Counted from the stretch's first letter, positions 43,919-55,369 are shown. The stretch is 64,000 nt of DNA from Mycoplasma phocoeninasale (GCF_012934885.1 NZ_CP051480.1:186001-250000), one strand, 5' to 3'. The notes: generated by a model from the letters alone, not told the origin. Numbers and translations are program-made.

Positions 43919-46657
43919 CTATAAGAATTCTTTGTAGATCTTTTTATAGACAGTTTTAGTGCTTTGAACTAGAAAAATGTAAATTCCCATAAACATTGCT
44001 AGTCAAGCAAAAAAGATTGGTGGTAGTGGTTGTAGTGATAAGTATTGATTAACCTTTGGAATATAAGGCAGAGCCGTAATAATTGCAACAGCAATAAGCG
44101 TTGAAATAATAACAGCAGTTGAAGCATTAGATTTAATAAATGGCATTCTATTGGTTCTTAAGAAGTAAATTACAAAGGTTTGTGTTCACATTGATGTGAC
44201 TAGTCATCCAGCTCAAAATAGTGATTTAAATGTTTTCATATCATTAGCTGATACTATTTGACTTCATTGAGAACCAACAACACTTGGGACAAAAACATAG
44301 AATAAAACTACAAACGTTATGACGTCAACAATTGATGAGACTGGACCAAATCATAACATAAATTTAAAAATAGATTTATGCTCTCACTTCCGTGGCTTTT
44401 GAATAAATTCTTTGTCAACGTTATCCCATGGCAGTGCCGCGCAGCAGAAATCATAAATTAGGTTTAGAAATACAATCTGAACAGCCACCAGTGGAACAAA
44501 TGGTAGCAGAATTGAGGCAATTAGGATGCTAAAGGTGTTACCAAAGTTTGAAGACACTGTCATTTTTACATACTTATTAATGTTGGCGTGGGTTTTACGT
44601 CCCTCAACAATGCCTGTTGCCAAAACATTTAGATCCTTTTCTAATAAAATGATATTTGCAGACTCTTTAGCAATATCAACGGCAGTGTCAACTGAAATTG
44701 ATACATCCGCAACTTTCATAGCTGGAGCATCATTAATTCCATCGCCCATGTAACCAACAGTGTGTTTATTTTTTCTTAAAATAGTAATAATACGAGCTTT
44801 TTGGTCAGGACTTAACTTTGCAAAAATTTGAGTTTTCTCTACTTCGATAGCTAATTGCTCATCACTCATTTCAGCGATATCTTTTCCTAACAGTATACGA
44901 TTGTATGGAATTCCTACTTTTGAGCAGACTGCTCGAGTAACTAATGGATTATCCCCAGTTAAAATCTTAACTTCTACTCCTAGATTATGTAATTTTTGAA
45001 TTGCTAGTTCAGCTGAATCTTTTGGTGGATCTAAAAATGTTAAATAGCCAATTAACGTCATATCAGCTTCGTCTTTAACTGAAATTTTACCAACCGCACT
45101 TATTGTAGATTTTTTCGAAGCGATGGCAATTACTCTTAGTCCTTCTTCACCAAATTCTTGGACTTTATTTAAAACTTTTCTGATAATTTTTTTATCAAGT
45201 TTCACTACTTTACCATCTAGGTAAATTTTTGTACAAACATTAAGAATCTCTTCAACTGCGCCCTTTGTAATTAGAGTAGTCTTTTCTTCATGGTTTAAAT
45301 GTTTAACTAACACTGACATTCTTTTTCTTTGAAAATCGAAGGGAACTTCGTCAAGTTTTTCATAATGTAGTTCCAAATTATCAAGCGATTTTTGCTCATC
45401 TGCTAAATCAAGCGTTCTTTTAATAATTGATTTATCTAAAAGATTTTTTAGTCCAGTCTGATAATATGAATTTAAAAAAGCATATTTTAAGACATGTGAA
45501 TCTTCTTTTCCATTAACATCAAGGTGACGTTCAAGGATGACCTCATCTTGTGTTAGCGTTCCGGTTTTATCTGTACATAAAATGTCCATTGAACCAAGAT
45601 TCTGAATTGAATTTAAACTCTTTACCACAGTTTTAGCTTTTCCCATGGCAATTGCGCCTTTTGATAAACTTGCAGTAACAATCATGGGCAGCATTTCGGG
45701 AGTTAGTCCAACGGCAATTGATATGGCAAATAGTAAAGCTTCAATTCATGGTTTTTCAACTGAGGTTTTAGTAAGACCAATAACTAAGAAAACAATTGGA
45801 ATAATGATTGCCATAATTACTGTTAACATAATTGAAACTTTTTTAATTCCGCGTTCAAAGTTAGTTGGGACTTGTTTTTCATTAACTTTTGAGGCTACTT
45901 GACCAATGAAAGTATCATTACCAGTGACAATCACAATCGCTTTAGCAGAACCAGAAATAACATTAGATCCCATGAAAGCTAGATTGTGACGGTCAGTGAC
46001 ATTATCATAGGTAATTTTTTCATCAATCATTGAATACTTTTCAATTGATTCACTTTCACCAGTTAGTGATGATTGCGAAACGAATAAGTCCTTGGCTTGA
46101 ATAATTCTAACATCTCCCGGAATAATATCGCCAGCCGCTAGGTGAACAATGTCACCAACAACAACTTCATCCATTGGAATTTCTTTTAGAATCCCATTTC
46201 TCTCAATTAAACACGTTGTTTCAATAATTTCAATTAGTTTTTGTGCACTAGAAGCACTCTTCTGCTCCTGAATGAAATGAATAATACTGCTAAGAATAAC
46301 CATAGTCATAATGATAATAACTGTCGCATAATTAACTTCACCCTGTTTAGCAACAATTGGTAGAATAATATCAATAACTAGAGAAATAACAGTCAAGATA
46401 ATTAAGATAATGTTGAATAAATTAAAAAATGATCTGACTAATCTTCTTCAAACATTATCGGCATTTTTCTTGATAATTTTATTAACTCCATATTTATCGC
46501 GATTCTCTTCGACTATTTCATCATTGCTAATACCTTTCAAGCTTGAATTGTATTTATCAAACAATAGTTTTGAATCGGATTTTGAAGCATATACAAGTTC
46601 ATCATAGATTCTTTTACGTCTTTGCTCTTGTTTATGCATGCGGGTTGTTCTATTCAT
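43919..46657 (-). CDS. mgtA: Mg2+-importing P-type ATPase (MgtA/MgtB type)
   Basis: 912 residues with several TGA (Trp) codons, no TAA/TAG in frame. LTGES (about 199), [18 protein letters not shown] (about 362), VPFDFQRKRMSVLV, MGDGINDAPAMKVADVSI (about 637). The [13 protein letters not shown]/V-x-L-E pattern and the DFCCAALPWDNVD C-terminal block are typical of MgtA/B rather than Ca2+ pumps. It brings Mg2+ into the cell. AAAAGGAG ribosome site. Upstream is a structured leader with a short reading frame, which suggests regulated expression. Confidence 0.88.
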
Positions 46658-46659
46658 AA

Positions 46660-46790
46660 ATTCTCCTTTTTTATTATTATCGGAGAGCTAAAAGTTAATT
46701 AATGTTAGGGATAACAAATATTGAATTTGTGTCAATAAGTAACTTCGCTCACCATCGTTTTTTTTCATATATTTGCTACCTTTCATTTAA
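46660..46790 (-). promoter_or_regulatory. Structured mRNA leader of mgtA
   Basis: Between a TATTATAAAA promoter-like box and mgtA lies a leader of about 130 bases. GAGC and AAGTT near its start pair with AACTT and GCTC near its end, and inside is a perfect hairpin ACAAAT-TCAAT-ATTTGT. The whole fold covers a small reading frame with its own ribosome site. I see no match to the M-box Mg2+ riboswitch consensus. Confidence 0.5.
46688..46768 (-). CDS. Putative 26-residue leader peptide upstream of mgtA
   Basis: ATG preceded by AAAGGTAG at the right distance. It encodes 26 residues starting MKKNDGERSYLLTQ, with an acidic/polar N-terminus and Leu/Ile-rich C-terminus, ending 30 bases before mgtA. 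Its codons lie inside the leader hairpins. In Salmonella a leader peptide (MgtL) controls mgtA; there is no sequence similarity claimed here, only the same arrangement. Could be chance in AT-rich DNA. Confidence 0.4.
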   Translation of the reverse strand: MKKNDGERSYLLTQIQYLLSLTLINF

Positions 46791-46827
46791 TTTTTTTTAT
46801 AATAGTACAATTTTAACATAATAATTA

Positions 46828-47568
46828 CTATGAATAAAGTTTTTTTTGTTTTGCTTTAGTTAAATTACTTGTATTGTCAATCTCAATAATTTCACCTTCA
46901 CGAACAAAAATGTATCTTTTAAAATATTTTTTAATTAAGGTTAGATCATGAATATTAACAAGAATCGTTTTGTGATATTGCTTAGAAATACTGCTTAGAA
47001 TCTCCAAAACATTTGATGCAGTTTGAATATCTAGATTAGATGTGGGTTCATCGGCTAAAATAATTGAAACATCTTGTAATAATAGTTGAGCAATTTGTAG
47101 TCTTTGCTTTTGTCCTCCACTTAGTTCGGAAACTTTAGTGAAACACTTTTCAAAAATGCCAAGACGATTTAGAACTTCATAAACTTCAATTTTTTGTTTT
47201 TCATCTAAAATTTTCAATAAAGCAAAAACAAAATTTTTATATTTGCTGTAGAAATGTAGAATATTTTCATAAACATTTAAATCTTCAATAACATTTGGCT
47301 CTTGTGAAAGAAAACCAATTTTTCTAATTATTCTTTTTCATTGCTTTTTTTTAAGTGAAAAAATATCCTGATTATCAATTAGGATTTGACCGCTTATTAA
47401 ATGAAGTTGCTTTAAAATACTATTAAAAATTGTTGATTTGCCGGCACCTGATGGACCAATAATGGCCACCATTTCGCCTTCTTCAATACTAAAATTAACA
47501 CCTTCAAGTGCTCGTTGTTTGGAATTTTTATAGTTAGCGTTAACATCTCTAAACTCAATTTTTGTCAT
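46828..47568 (-). CDS. ABC transporter ATP-binding protein, PhnC/P29 type
   Basis: 246 residues with TGA as Trp once. Short N-terminus IEFRDVNANYKNSKQRALEG, Walker A GPSGAGKST (38-46), Q-loop FLSQEPNVIEDLNVYEN, signature LSGGQKQRLQIAQ, Walker B ILADEPTSNLD and H-loop VNIHDLTLIKKY. This is the PhnC type that in M. hyorhinis is P29, encoded between P37 and P69. Here P37 and P69 are found 3 kb away without an ATPase between them, so this gene is the best candidate partner. A TATAAT box lies about 9 bases before the ATG, so the mRNA may be nearly leaderless. Confidence 0.8.
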
Positions 47569-47599
47569 ATCAATTAATTATAAAAGAAAAATAATAATA

Positions 47600-47627
47600 A
47601 TTAAAAAACATGCTCGAGGGCATGTTT
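47600..47627 (-). terminator. Terminator of the S1-pgi-ldh operon
   Basis: AACATGC/GCATGTT stem with TCGAGG loop and a minus-strand T-run, between ldh and the ATPase gene. Confidence 0.85.
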
Positions 47628-47641
47628 GTTTGAGTGGTTTA

Positions 47642-48610
47642 TTATTTAAAATCTGGTTTGATTTTTAGACCTGCTAGTACTTCTAAAATAGTTTTCTTCA
47701 TTTCACCTGAATATTCATCAAAAATCTTTTGTTCATCTTCATCTAATCTAATTTTTGGCAGATGTCTGTAACCATTTTTTCCTAAAATAACTGGTAAACC
47801 AAAGTAAACTCCGCTATGTTTATACTCTTCAGATAATCTCACTCCTAATGACAGGATAACTTGACGATCATATAAGATTGCTTGACATAAAATTGCTAAG
47901 TTTTCACCAATACCAAAGTTAGTGATTCCCTTACCCGAAATAATCTCAAATGCTTCATTTTTAACTTTATCATTTAGATTTTGTAGTCATTTTTGATCAA
48001 TTGTATTGTTAGCTAACCAGTCTTTTAGTGAACCAAGTCCAATTCTAATCTTTGAAAATGGAATTAAGCAACGAGCACCATGTTCACCAATCACAAATCC
48101 GGTAATTGAACTAGCTTTAATGTTAATTTTTTCTGACAAGAATTTTTTCATTCTAGCAGTCTCTAGAATTGTTCCTGAACTAATAACTTTACATGGTTCA
48201 AATTTGGTTACTTGTTGATAAATACATGCCATTAAATCAACCGGATTAGAAGCAATAATAGTTATTCCCTTAAACCCAACTTTCTTTAGATTTTCAGCAA
48301 TTTCCTTAATTAATTTAGCATTGTCGATTAATAATTCAAGTCTGTCTTTTAAAACACCTTCTTTTGGTTTAACTGATGCCGTAATTACAACAATTTGGGC
48401 ATCTTTTAAATCCTCATAGCTTCCTGCAGTAAAAGTTGAACCATTGTCAACCATTGAACAAGCCGCATCATTTAGATCACGTGCTTGTGCTAAAGCATAA
48501 TCAGCAAACTTATCAACTAATACATAGTCTGCTTCAATATTTTTATTAAGTGAGGCGTATAGATATGAACTACCTACTAAACCAACACCAATTATTCCTA
48601 TTTTAGTCAT
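47642..48610 (-). CDS. ldh: L-lactate/malate dehydrogenase family protein
   Basis: 322 residues with one TGA (Trp). NAD-binding GIIGVGLVGSSYLYA, LVD (Asp for NAD ribose), IIASNPVDLMACIYQ, SSGTILETAR and GEHGARCLIPFS. The catalytic His of GEHG and the substrate Arg of ETAR are present. However, the family's GTxLDSAR is ETAR (Glu for the catalytic Asp), and GEHGDS is GEHGAR. Activity may be altered, or the protein may be a divergent LDH. It overlaps the end of pgi by 8 bases (translational coupling). Reduces pyruvate to lactate if active. Confidence 0.75.
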
Positions 48611-49922
48611 TTTTTGAGCCTCCAGATAACTCAGTAATATTTTTTATCAAATTTATATTATAAGAATCCAAACCTGAGTTTTGAAATGGGTTTAGTTCTC
48701 TCAAATAAGCAAACATAATTGATGCTCTATGAATAAATGCCATAATTCATCCAAGTGTATCATCATTAAAATTGTCACTTATTTTTATTAAAATGTGTGG
48801 TATTTTATAAATAATAACATGATTTTCTCGCATGCTTTTAGTTATAGTTTTTCCAATACTATTATATGTCAATTTTGATAAATAATTAAGATTATCATTA
48901 TCATGCTCAGATAAGATTGATACTTCATAATCGTATTGCTGATTTTCAACAACAAGCGATGTATCAAAAGGATTAAAAGGTGAAGAGGTGTGGTTTTCTG
49001 AGAATGTATTGTTATCACATCCCTGTAGAGAACTATTTACATAAATACCATTTTTATTTTTTAGACCAGTTTCAGATAAATACATTTTAAATAACCGCGC
49101 TAGATCAAGATCAGAATTTGAATAGGCATTAATATTTTCAAAATTATAATTGTTTTTCAAAAGGATTCTTCTTATGACAGCATATTGATAGGCAGGATTT
49201 TTCTTTAATGGCATTTTTGAAAAATATTCATTAGCTGCATTAGCGCCATTTAGATATTTATCCAAATTAACACCAACGCAAGCAAGTGGAAGCATAATTG
49301 CCGCTGAGTAGCCAAGAAATTTTTCTGTGGTGTTATCTAATAGTACAAAGTGACGGTATTCATTAACTTTAGTTTCTTTAAATAATTTACCATAGTTATT
49401 ATTAGTGGTAGCAAAAATGTATTTTTTAGCATTAACTGAACCCAAAATTTTATATAACATTGCTTTTAATTCACGGAAGATTAGCAGTGTTTCAAGCGTT
49501 TCTCCTTTTTGAGAAATGATATTAATTGCAAAATGTTTATCTGATAAAAAGCTTGTCAGTTTTGCAATATCGCGGGCACTAATGCATTCATTGACAAAGA
49601 TTACTTTTATTTTTGAATCAGAGCTGCTATCACGTCCAGCAAACTTTATTAATGCTTCCGCTTGTAAACAAACGTGTTGAGGAGCAATTACAACTAAATA
49701 TTCAATGTGTTCATTAATTAATCATTGTGGGATTTTTTTAATATCAATATAATCGTTTTTTTGAATATTTTTAAAAATGTTAAAACATCCCAAAAATTGA
49801 TATCCAATAATGTTGTTGGTAGCAATTTTGGCTTTTAGCTCCTCAATTTGGTCGTGATAATTGTTAAGTGATTCTTCTTTGATTGCAAATGAAAAATCGA
49901 TATTTATTTTGCTACTTGCCAT
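48603..49922 (-). CDS. pgi: Glucose-6-phosphate isomerase-like protein, divergent
   Basis: 439 residues with TGA (Trp) codons. Family landmarks: VFVNECISARD, the sugar-phosphate loop IISQKGETLETL (usually ISKSGTTTE), LPLACVGVNLDKYLNGAN, KKNPAYQYAVIRR, YLSETGLKNKNG and LNPFQNSGLDSYNINL (usually NPFDQPGVExYKxxxF). The catalytic Lys position reads Asn, and the DLHSxGQ histidine block reads TFSENHTS. It may have lost or changed isomerase activity. Starts in the 3' end of the S1 gene (11-base overlap) with an AAAGGAATT ribosome site. The pairing with ldh suggests energy metabolism. Confidence 0.7.
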
Positions 49923-50247
49923 AATTAATTCCTTTATTTGTAAAATCCAAGAGATTTTTGAATTTTGGATCATTTTTTTCAAGTTTAAATGAAAATGGAT
50001 TTCTTAACATTCGCGGATGAATTCTTTTAAATGAAACGAGATACTCTCCTGTTGGCATAACATCTATAATTTGAACTTCGCGAATTTGCCCGACTTCAAA
50101 AAGTAAGTTCAAATTATTAACATAATAGTCACTCACCTCATTAATATTCAAAAAGCATCTAACATTATTTTTTGTCACAAGATTAACGGTATTTTTCCAC
50201 ACCTTAGTTACTTTTGCTCGTATGATTTTTTCAATATCATCATTCAT
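49912..50247 (-). CDS. S1 RNA-binding domain protein (CvfD/YugI-like)
   Basis: 111 residues. An OB-fold S1 domain occupies residues about 8-75 (RAKVTKVWKNTVNLV, INEVSDYY, VEVQIIDV-type strands, GEYLVSFKR). Such small S1 proteins associate with the ribosome or mRNA in stress (general stress protein 13). AGGTGG ribosome site. First gene of an operon with overlapping pgi and ldh, whose promoter lies in the spacer shared with the divergent P37 gene. Confidence 0.75.
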   Translation of the reverse strand: MNDDIEKIIRAKVTKVWKNTVNLVTKNNVRCFLNINEVSDYYVNNLNLLFEVGQIREVQIIDVMPTGEYLVSFKRIHPRMLRNPFSFKLEKNDPKFKNLLDFTNKGINYGK

Positions 50248-50341
50248 AAAACACCACCTATTACTTTGATATTATAATATCATAATAAATTTATTATTTC
50301 ACCATTAATATTATAGGAAATAATAGAAGTAAAAATTATTA

Positions 50342-50347
50342 TATAAT
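50342..50347 (+). promoter_or_regulatory. Likely -10 box of the P37-P69 operon
   Basis: TATAAT about 70 bases upstream of the P37 start. The -35 region is not clear. Confidence 0.45.
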
Positions 50348-50416
50348 ATAACTATTAGAATAATTGATGCCAATTTACTACTAATTAAAAGTAATTACCA
50401 AGGAGAAATTAACACA

Positions 50417-51553
50417 ATGAAAACACTTAAAAAATTATTTATCGTTACAGCACCAATTGCAGTATTTTCTACTGCTTTAATTTCATGTCAAAAAGACATT
50501 AGATTTTCAGTTAATAAACCTTGGTTTGGTGAGGAAAAATCAGATTTTTTTAACAAGGTTGTTGAAGAGTATAACAAAGAAAATAAAAGCAGCAATAGTG
50601 TCTCAGTAAAATTCGAGCCAAATAATGCTGATATCATTGAAAATATTAAAAAAGGAAGTCAAAATATTGGTATTGTAACATCAACACTATTTAATGATGA
50701 TAAGAGCAATAAAGATTTTATGACCCCTATCATACAAACATTGACAAGGGCACAAAAGTTTGATCTAAATAATTTTGATGCTAAATATTCAAATGGAGGC
50801 CAAGAAGATAGCTTAGTTAAAATTGCTAATGAAGCATACAAATCTTTTGCTGAGAAGCCTTATAAAGATTGAGAAGATGATGAATATGGATGGAATGGAA
50901 ATATTTATGAAAAATTTTATGGCACTAAAGAGCAGCTTTCTGAATACTACCGTGGCCTCGTAATGATTCAAGGAACAGATGATGAAATTAAAGAAATCAG
51001 AGCAGCTTGAGATAGCAAAGACTGAAATAAATTTAGAAATTTCGGAATTGGGCATGGAAAAAGAAATAGCGGATCTAAATGATTTTTACAAGAAGCTCTT
51101 TTCAAAAAACATTTTAATTTAGAAAATAATAAATTTGTTTCTTTTGCCCAAGATTTAATTAATAATCAAGATAAATACATTGAAATGCGTTCACGTGATA
51201 TTGCTCGTGGAGCAAATACAAAATATCATATTGTTTTTGATGAATTAGGGTCATTTGCCTATACATATAATAGTGATAAAAAAACCAATAAAGTTCATGA
51301 TTACTATACCCCTGAAAAAAGCGATGTTAAAATCGAATTTTTAACTGTAACCGAAGCTTTAAAATACAATATCTTCGTTGTTGATAATAAGACTTTTAGT
51401 ATAGATCAGCAAAAAATTATGGCAAATGCAATTTTGAATGTTTGAAAACAAGGTAAAGATAACTATGGTCCAACTGTCGGCTTTAATGGCTACAAAATCA
51501 TTGTCGATTTTCAAAAAGAAGTTATTGAGCCATTTGAAAATTTATTTAAGTAA
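50417..51553 (+). CDS. P37-type substrate-binding lipoprotein (thiamine/TPP binding, Cypl-like)
   Basis: 378 residues with many TGA (Trp) codons. The signal peptide ends TALISC with lipidated Cys24. The mature start KDIRFSVNKPWFGEEKSDFFN and later IGIVTSTLF, FGIGHGKRNSG and PTVGFNGYKIIVDFQ resemble the M. hyorhinis P37 (Cypl), which binds thiamine pyrophosphate and belongs to the PhnD-like periplasmic-binding clan. It captures the ligand outside and hands it to the permease encoded 3 bases downstream. The assignment is by family resemblance; ligand not verified. AGGAGAAA ribosome site. Confidence 0.78.
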
Positions 51554-51556
51554 AAT

Positions 51557-53236
51557 ATGGATGATATAACAATAACTAAAAAATGATGACGCGAAGAAAT
51601 TACTCATCGCAATCAAAAACTCAAGGGCCCGGTTAACATTTTATGAAAAATCTTATTTTTGATTTTTCTAATTGCTTTTTTTATCTTTTCAGTTTACTAC
51701 ATTGGTTTTGGTTTTTCAAATAATGGACTAGTAATTTTAAAAAATAATTTACGTAGTTTTTTTAATGCTAGTTCATTTAGCAAACTATTCAATGAAAATT
51801 TGTTTATTCTTTCTTTAAGATTTTTGTGGGAGAGTATTAAAATCATTTTTCTTGGCACAGCCCTAGGAATTATTCTTGCGTTTCTCAGTGCATATTTTTC
51901 AAATTATAAAATGAATTCAAAATATGTGGTAATTCCCGTCAAAATTACAATCATTTTTTTAAGATTAATTCCGGAAGTTTTTTTTATTTATTTATTCAAA
52001 ATTAGCTTTGATAAATCCTTAGCAATCATGCTAATTTTCGTTTGATTCACATGAATTTGGGTACACGAATATTTTTCACAAGCAATTGAGAATAGTAACT
52101 TTAGTATGTTCTATCATCTAACCAAAAATAAAAGCTCAAAATTCAAGGCGTTTTGAATTGAAATCATGCCGCAAGTTAAGATTAAACTGCTAAACTATAT
52201 TTTTCTAGCTTTCGAATCAAACCTAAGGTGATCTTCAATTCTATTTGAATTTAGTTTTCTGGGCATTGGTTATTTAATCTATCCCAATACGCGAAATATT
52301 GAATATTCAGAACTAATGATTCCATTAATTGTGTTAATTTTATTCCTTTTCTTACTTGAAATTATTAATTTCTCACTAAAAAGGTTCTTTTTAGTTTCAA
52401 AAACTCAACCAGTTAATTTAAAAAAATATGCAATTGAACAAAATAGTAAAAAAATTATTATTACTTTGCTAATTATAGCCGCAATTACGATTATTGGTTT
52501 TGGTGTTGCGAGTTTAGTAAATGAAAAAGCCTATTTAGGAAGTGGAGCTAGTTACATTAATAATTTCTTTAGACCGAATTGAGAGAATGTTAGTTGAGGA
52601 TTTAGTGGTGGAGTAGCACATATGATCTTACAACTTGCTGCACTAGCATTTGTTTCACTAGTCTTGATTTATGGCATTGCTTATCTAAAAATGTTTTTTA
52701 TGACTAAGCAACTATTTGGCAATAAAACATCAATAACTTTTCGATTAACTAATAGCGCCATCCGTGCCATTCCAACAATTAGCTGATTTCTAATAATTTC
52801 ATCACTCTTTATTAATTCCTATGCACCATTTGTGATTGCTTTTGCAATTCACGGAGCATCATCAATGGCAAGAAATCTCGAAAGTTCAATTCGAAAAATT
52901 GATCAAAGTAAAATTGACAATTTAAGAATTCGAGGATATAACAAAATTAAGATTTTCAACAATTTTATTCTTCCGTCAATTAAACTTGATTTTATTACCT
53001 TCTTTAGCTTTGAACTCGAAAAGACAATTCGTAATTTTATTACTTATGGACTGTATGGCGCATCACTACTCGGGGAAGCAACACAACTTAGTAGGGTAAA
53101 AGAAATTAATGATATTGCGCCATATCTATGAATTGGCTTTATTATCATTGCCCTAATTAATTTAGTTGCTTATTTAATTCGGATTAAATTTAAAAATAAT
53201 TATCATCATCTTTTTCTGAAAAAACTACTAACATAA
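51557..53236 (+). CDS. P69-type ABC permease with two fused PhnE-like halves
   Basis: 559 residues, many TGA (Trp) codons. Two membrane halves (residues about 25-275 and 290-550) each end in a permease loop: first NKSSKFKAFWIEIMPQVKIK, second IRGYNKIKIFNNFILPSIKL, which contact the ATPase (the EAA-loop position). Such fused PhnE-type permeases are the P69 partner of P37. It follows P37 by 3 bases; the ATPase expected in M. hyorhinis between them is missing. Stop followed by a good terminator. Confidence 0.82.
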
Positions 53237-53249
53237 AGTAATTAAAAAA

Positions 53250-53290
53250 AGCATAACATGACAAGATTGTTATGCTAATTTTTTATTTAA
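53250..53290. terminator. Terminator of P37-P69, probably bidirectional
   Basis: AGCATAACA/TGTTATGCT stem with TTTTTTATTT on the plus side and an A-run on the other. Confidence 0.85.
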
Positions 53291-53302
53291 AATAGTAATA
53301 AT

Positions 53303-53794
53303 TTAAACTGCAGATTGGTGAATATCTAGTTGAATAGCTTCCTGTGATGTCTTAATCCTACTATTAAGATAATTAACAACTTCATCTAAATTACTAACAT
53401 TGGGCACATTGAAATTCTTAGCAATATTTTTAACATCAATACTTAAAATTCGACTTTTAAATCTTTTCAATATATTCACTGAAGAAATCTCTTTATATTG
53501 ATAGAATTTTTCTTTTACCATTGAACAAAGTAGAATCCCATTTTCTTTAAAAATAATATTTCGATATTTTGCATCGAGAATCAAGTATAGTGCAAATGCC
53601 GTAAATGCTGAAATCACAATCAAAGCAGTTACTGTTAGTCCTAATTCTACATCATATTGAGATGTTAGAAAGCCAAGGTTAAGTCTATATATTATAATCG
53701 TATCAATAGTGAAATAAAATGTGATTATTTCTAAAACTACCATTAAAGCGAATATGACATATAAAGGTGTCATCTTTTTCTTTTTTAATACCAT
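53303..53794 (-). CDS. Two-helix membrane protein, unknown
   Basis: 163 residues. Two hydrophobic segments (about 10-34 and 50-72) near the N-terminus, then a cytoplasmic half with a small beta-rich pattern (YRNIIFKENGILLCSMVKEK, YKEISSVNILKRFKSRILSI), which recalls bacterial PH-like domains but is too short to be sure. GGAGG ribosome site. Ends beside the P69 terminator. Confidence 0.6.
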   Translation of the reverse strand: MVLKKKKMTPLYVIFALMVVLEIITFYFTIDTIIIYRLNLGFLTSQYDVELGLTVTALIVISAFTAFALYLILDAKYRNIIFKENGILLCSMVKEKFYQYKEISSVNILKRFKSRILSIDVKNIAKNFNVPNVSNLDEVVNYLNSRIKTSQEAIQLDIHQSAV

Positions 53795-54286
53795 AATCCT
53801 CCGATCTCCTTAATGATATCATATATCATTACTACAAGATGAGCCAATAATAACTAAACCTAGATAATTTACATTAAACTGCCTAAGTTATTCATAAATT
53901 TTTGTGTGCTATGATTTTATTAATTTTGGTGCGCAAATAAAAAAAATATAATTTTTAAAAAATTTTAGATTGAATATTTTAAAAAAATTAAGGCCAAGTA
54001 CTAGATCTTGGCCTTGAAATTAAGCAATGATTATTTTAACTAAAATAAATTAGCATTTTTCTTTATCTTCACTTAAACATTAAATTTCTATCTTAAAAAA
54101 ATAAAATAAAAAATTAACTTAGCTAAGGATTTATAATCAGTATTATAAGCACAAAATATATGTCTGCTAATTTTTGCTATTTAATAAAACAAAACTAATT
54201 ATATGAAATATTGAAATTTAATGTTAAATACCCACAAAAAATACTTTGTTTTCAATTCTAAATTAATTTTTGATTTAAAATATTAA
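53795..54286. other. Spacer with minus-strand terminator
   Basis: Mostly AT-rich with no gene seen. It contains the hairpin AAGGCCAAG/CTTGGCCTT (53990-54015) listed separately. Confidence 0.5.
53980..54016 (-). terminator. Terminator of the 54.3-kb membrane protein gene
   Basis: Perfect 9-bp AAGGCCAAG/CTTGGCCTT stem; seven T follow on the minus strand. About 270 bases behind the stop, so it ends a long 3' tail. Confidence 0.75.
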
Positions 54287-54694
54287 TTAAATCGAATTAG
54301 ACAAATCTTGATTTTGATTAGTTAAATAATAATTATTTTTATTAAATTCAGCATTTTTTTCTAAATCCTTTAATCTTTTTCAACCAACTATTGAAAAAAA
54401 GAAAGCAACGGGGAAGAAAATAATTGCAAGCCAAAATCATTTTACCGCACGTCTATCGTAATCAGCGTTTGCGATTTTAAGACCCAAAATGTTGAATCTT
54501 AGAGCTATGAAAATTAATATTAAGTGTATGATGAAAACTGCTCCCTGGAAAATAGCAGCAATATTTCTTTTATCATTAATTGAAGCTGCCATTGAAATTA
54601 TCGCCACAATTCAAACTGTAAAGGTTAAAATTGAAAGAATTCCAAAAAATAAAATCATTTTAGTTATTTTCTTAATAAAGAAATGTTCATACAT
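54287..54694 (-). CDS. Four-helix membrane protein, paralogue of the 60.2-kb gene
   Basis: 135 residues with TGA (Trp) codons. Begins MYEHFFIKKITKMILFFG; four hydrophobic segments (about 10-33, 44-65, 81-104 and a weaker one), ending in a charged tail. The block RFNILGLKI, then FFPVAFFFSIVGWKRLKDLEK near the C-terminus, matches KYNILGLKI and FFPIAFFFSIPGWLRLKKLV in the gene at 60200. Ribosome site weak (GGGTG). Family unknown. Confidence 0.65.
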
Positions 54695-55369
54695 AATTTG
54701 ACACCCACTCTCATCTACTAAATTATTGCAATTAGTAATTAATTTTTTATTTTACTAAAAATAAATTATATTAAATTAATTTAGATGCTTTTTTTAGTAA
54801 AGGTATAAATTTAAAATACCGCCGTTATTAATAAAGCAACAAAAATAGTTAGAATTTTTTAAGGTACGATAAAAGGCTTAATAAATTACTAATACAAAAT
54901 TTAAAAAAATTAAAAACTTTTTTAGATATTTTGTCATTATCTTTTAAAAAGATATAGAGTTTTATCTACATTTTTTTAGATCATTTAATTTTTTAGTTAT
55001 GAATTTCAAGATGCTTTATTGACGAGTGAATAGATTTTATTTTTTAGTTCTAATATTGATGATTTTTTTTAAAAAAAAAAAAAATAAATAAACGATTATT
55101 GTTTTTATAATGTCAATTCTCATAAATTATGAATTTTTGTCATTTTTTATCAAAAGTTTTTTATAAATTAAGTATCTCTGTTCATACATTTAGATGATAT
55201 TATTTGATAATTAACAAGATTATATAATTAATTTTAAAACCGTTAAAATAACTATATTAAAGGCTATTTCTTCTCTTTAATTGAACTTTAATATTTAAAA
55301 AAAGCCACAAGTCACTTTTAGCTCTTTGCTTAATTAGATTCTAGTAATTTTAAATTGTGTGAGAGAAAT

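Noticed and set aside
46660..46790. mgtA leader considered as an M-box riboswitch
   Set aside because: The conserved M-box sequence blocks are not present in the leader as far as I can see.
54489..54701. Plus-strand open frame of 70 codons
   Set aside because: It lies on the opposite strand of the membrane protein gene at 54287-54694, which has a paralogue; no ribosome site on the plus strand.
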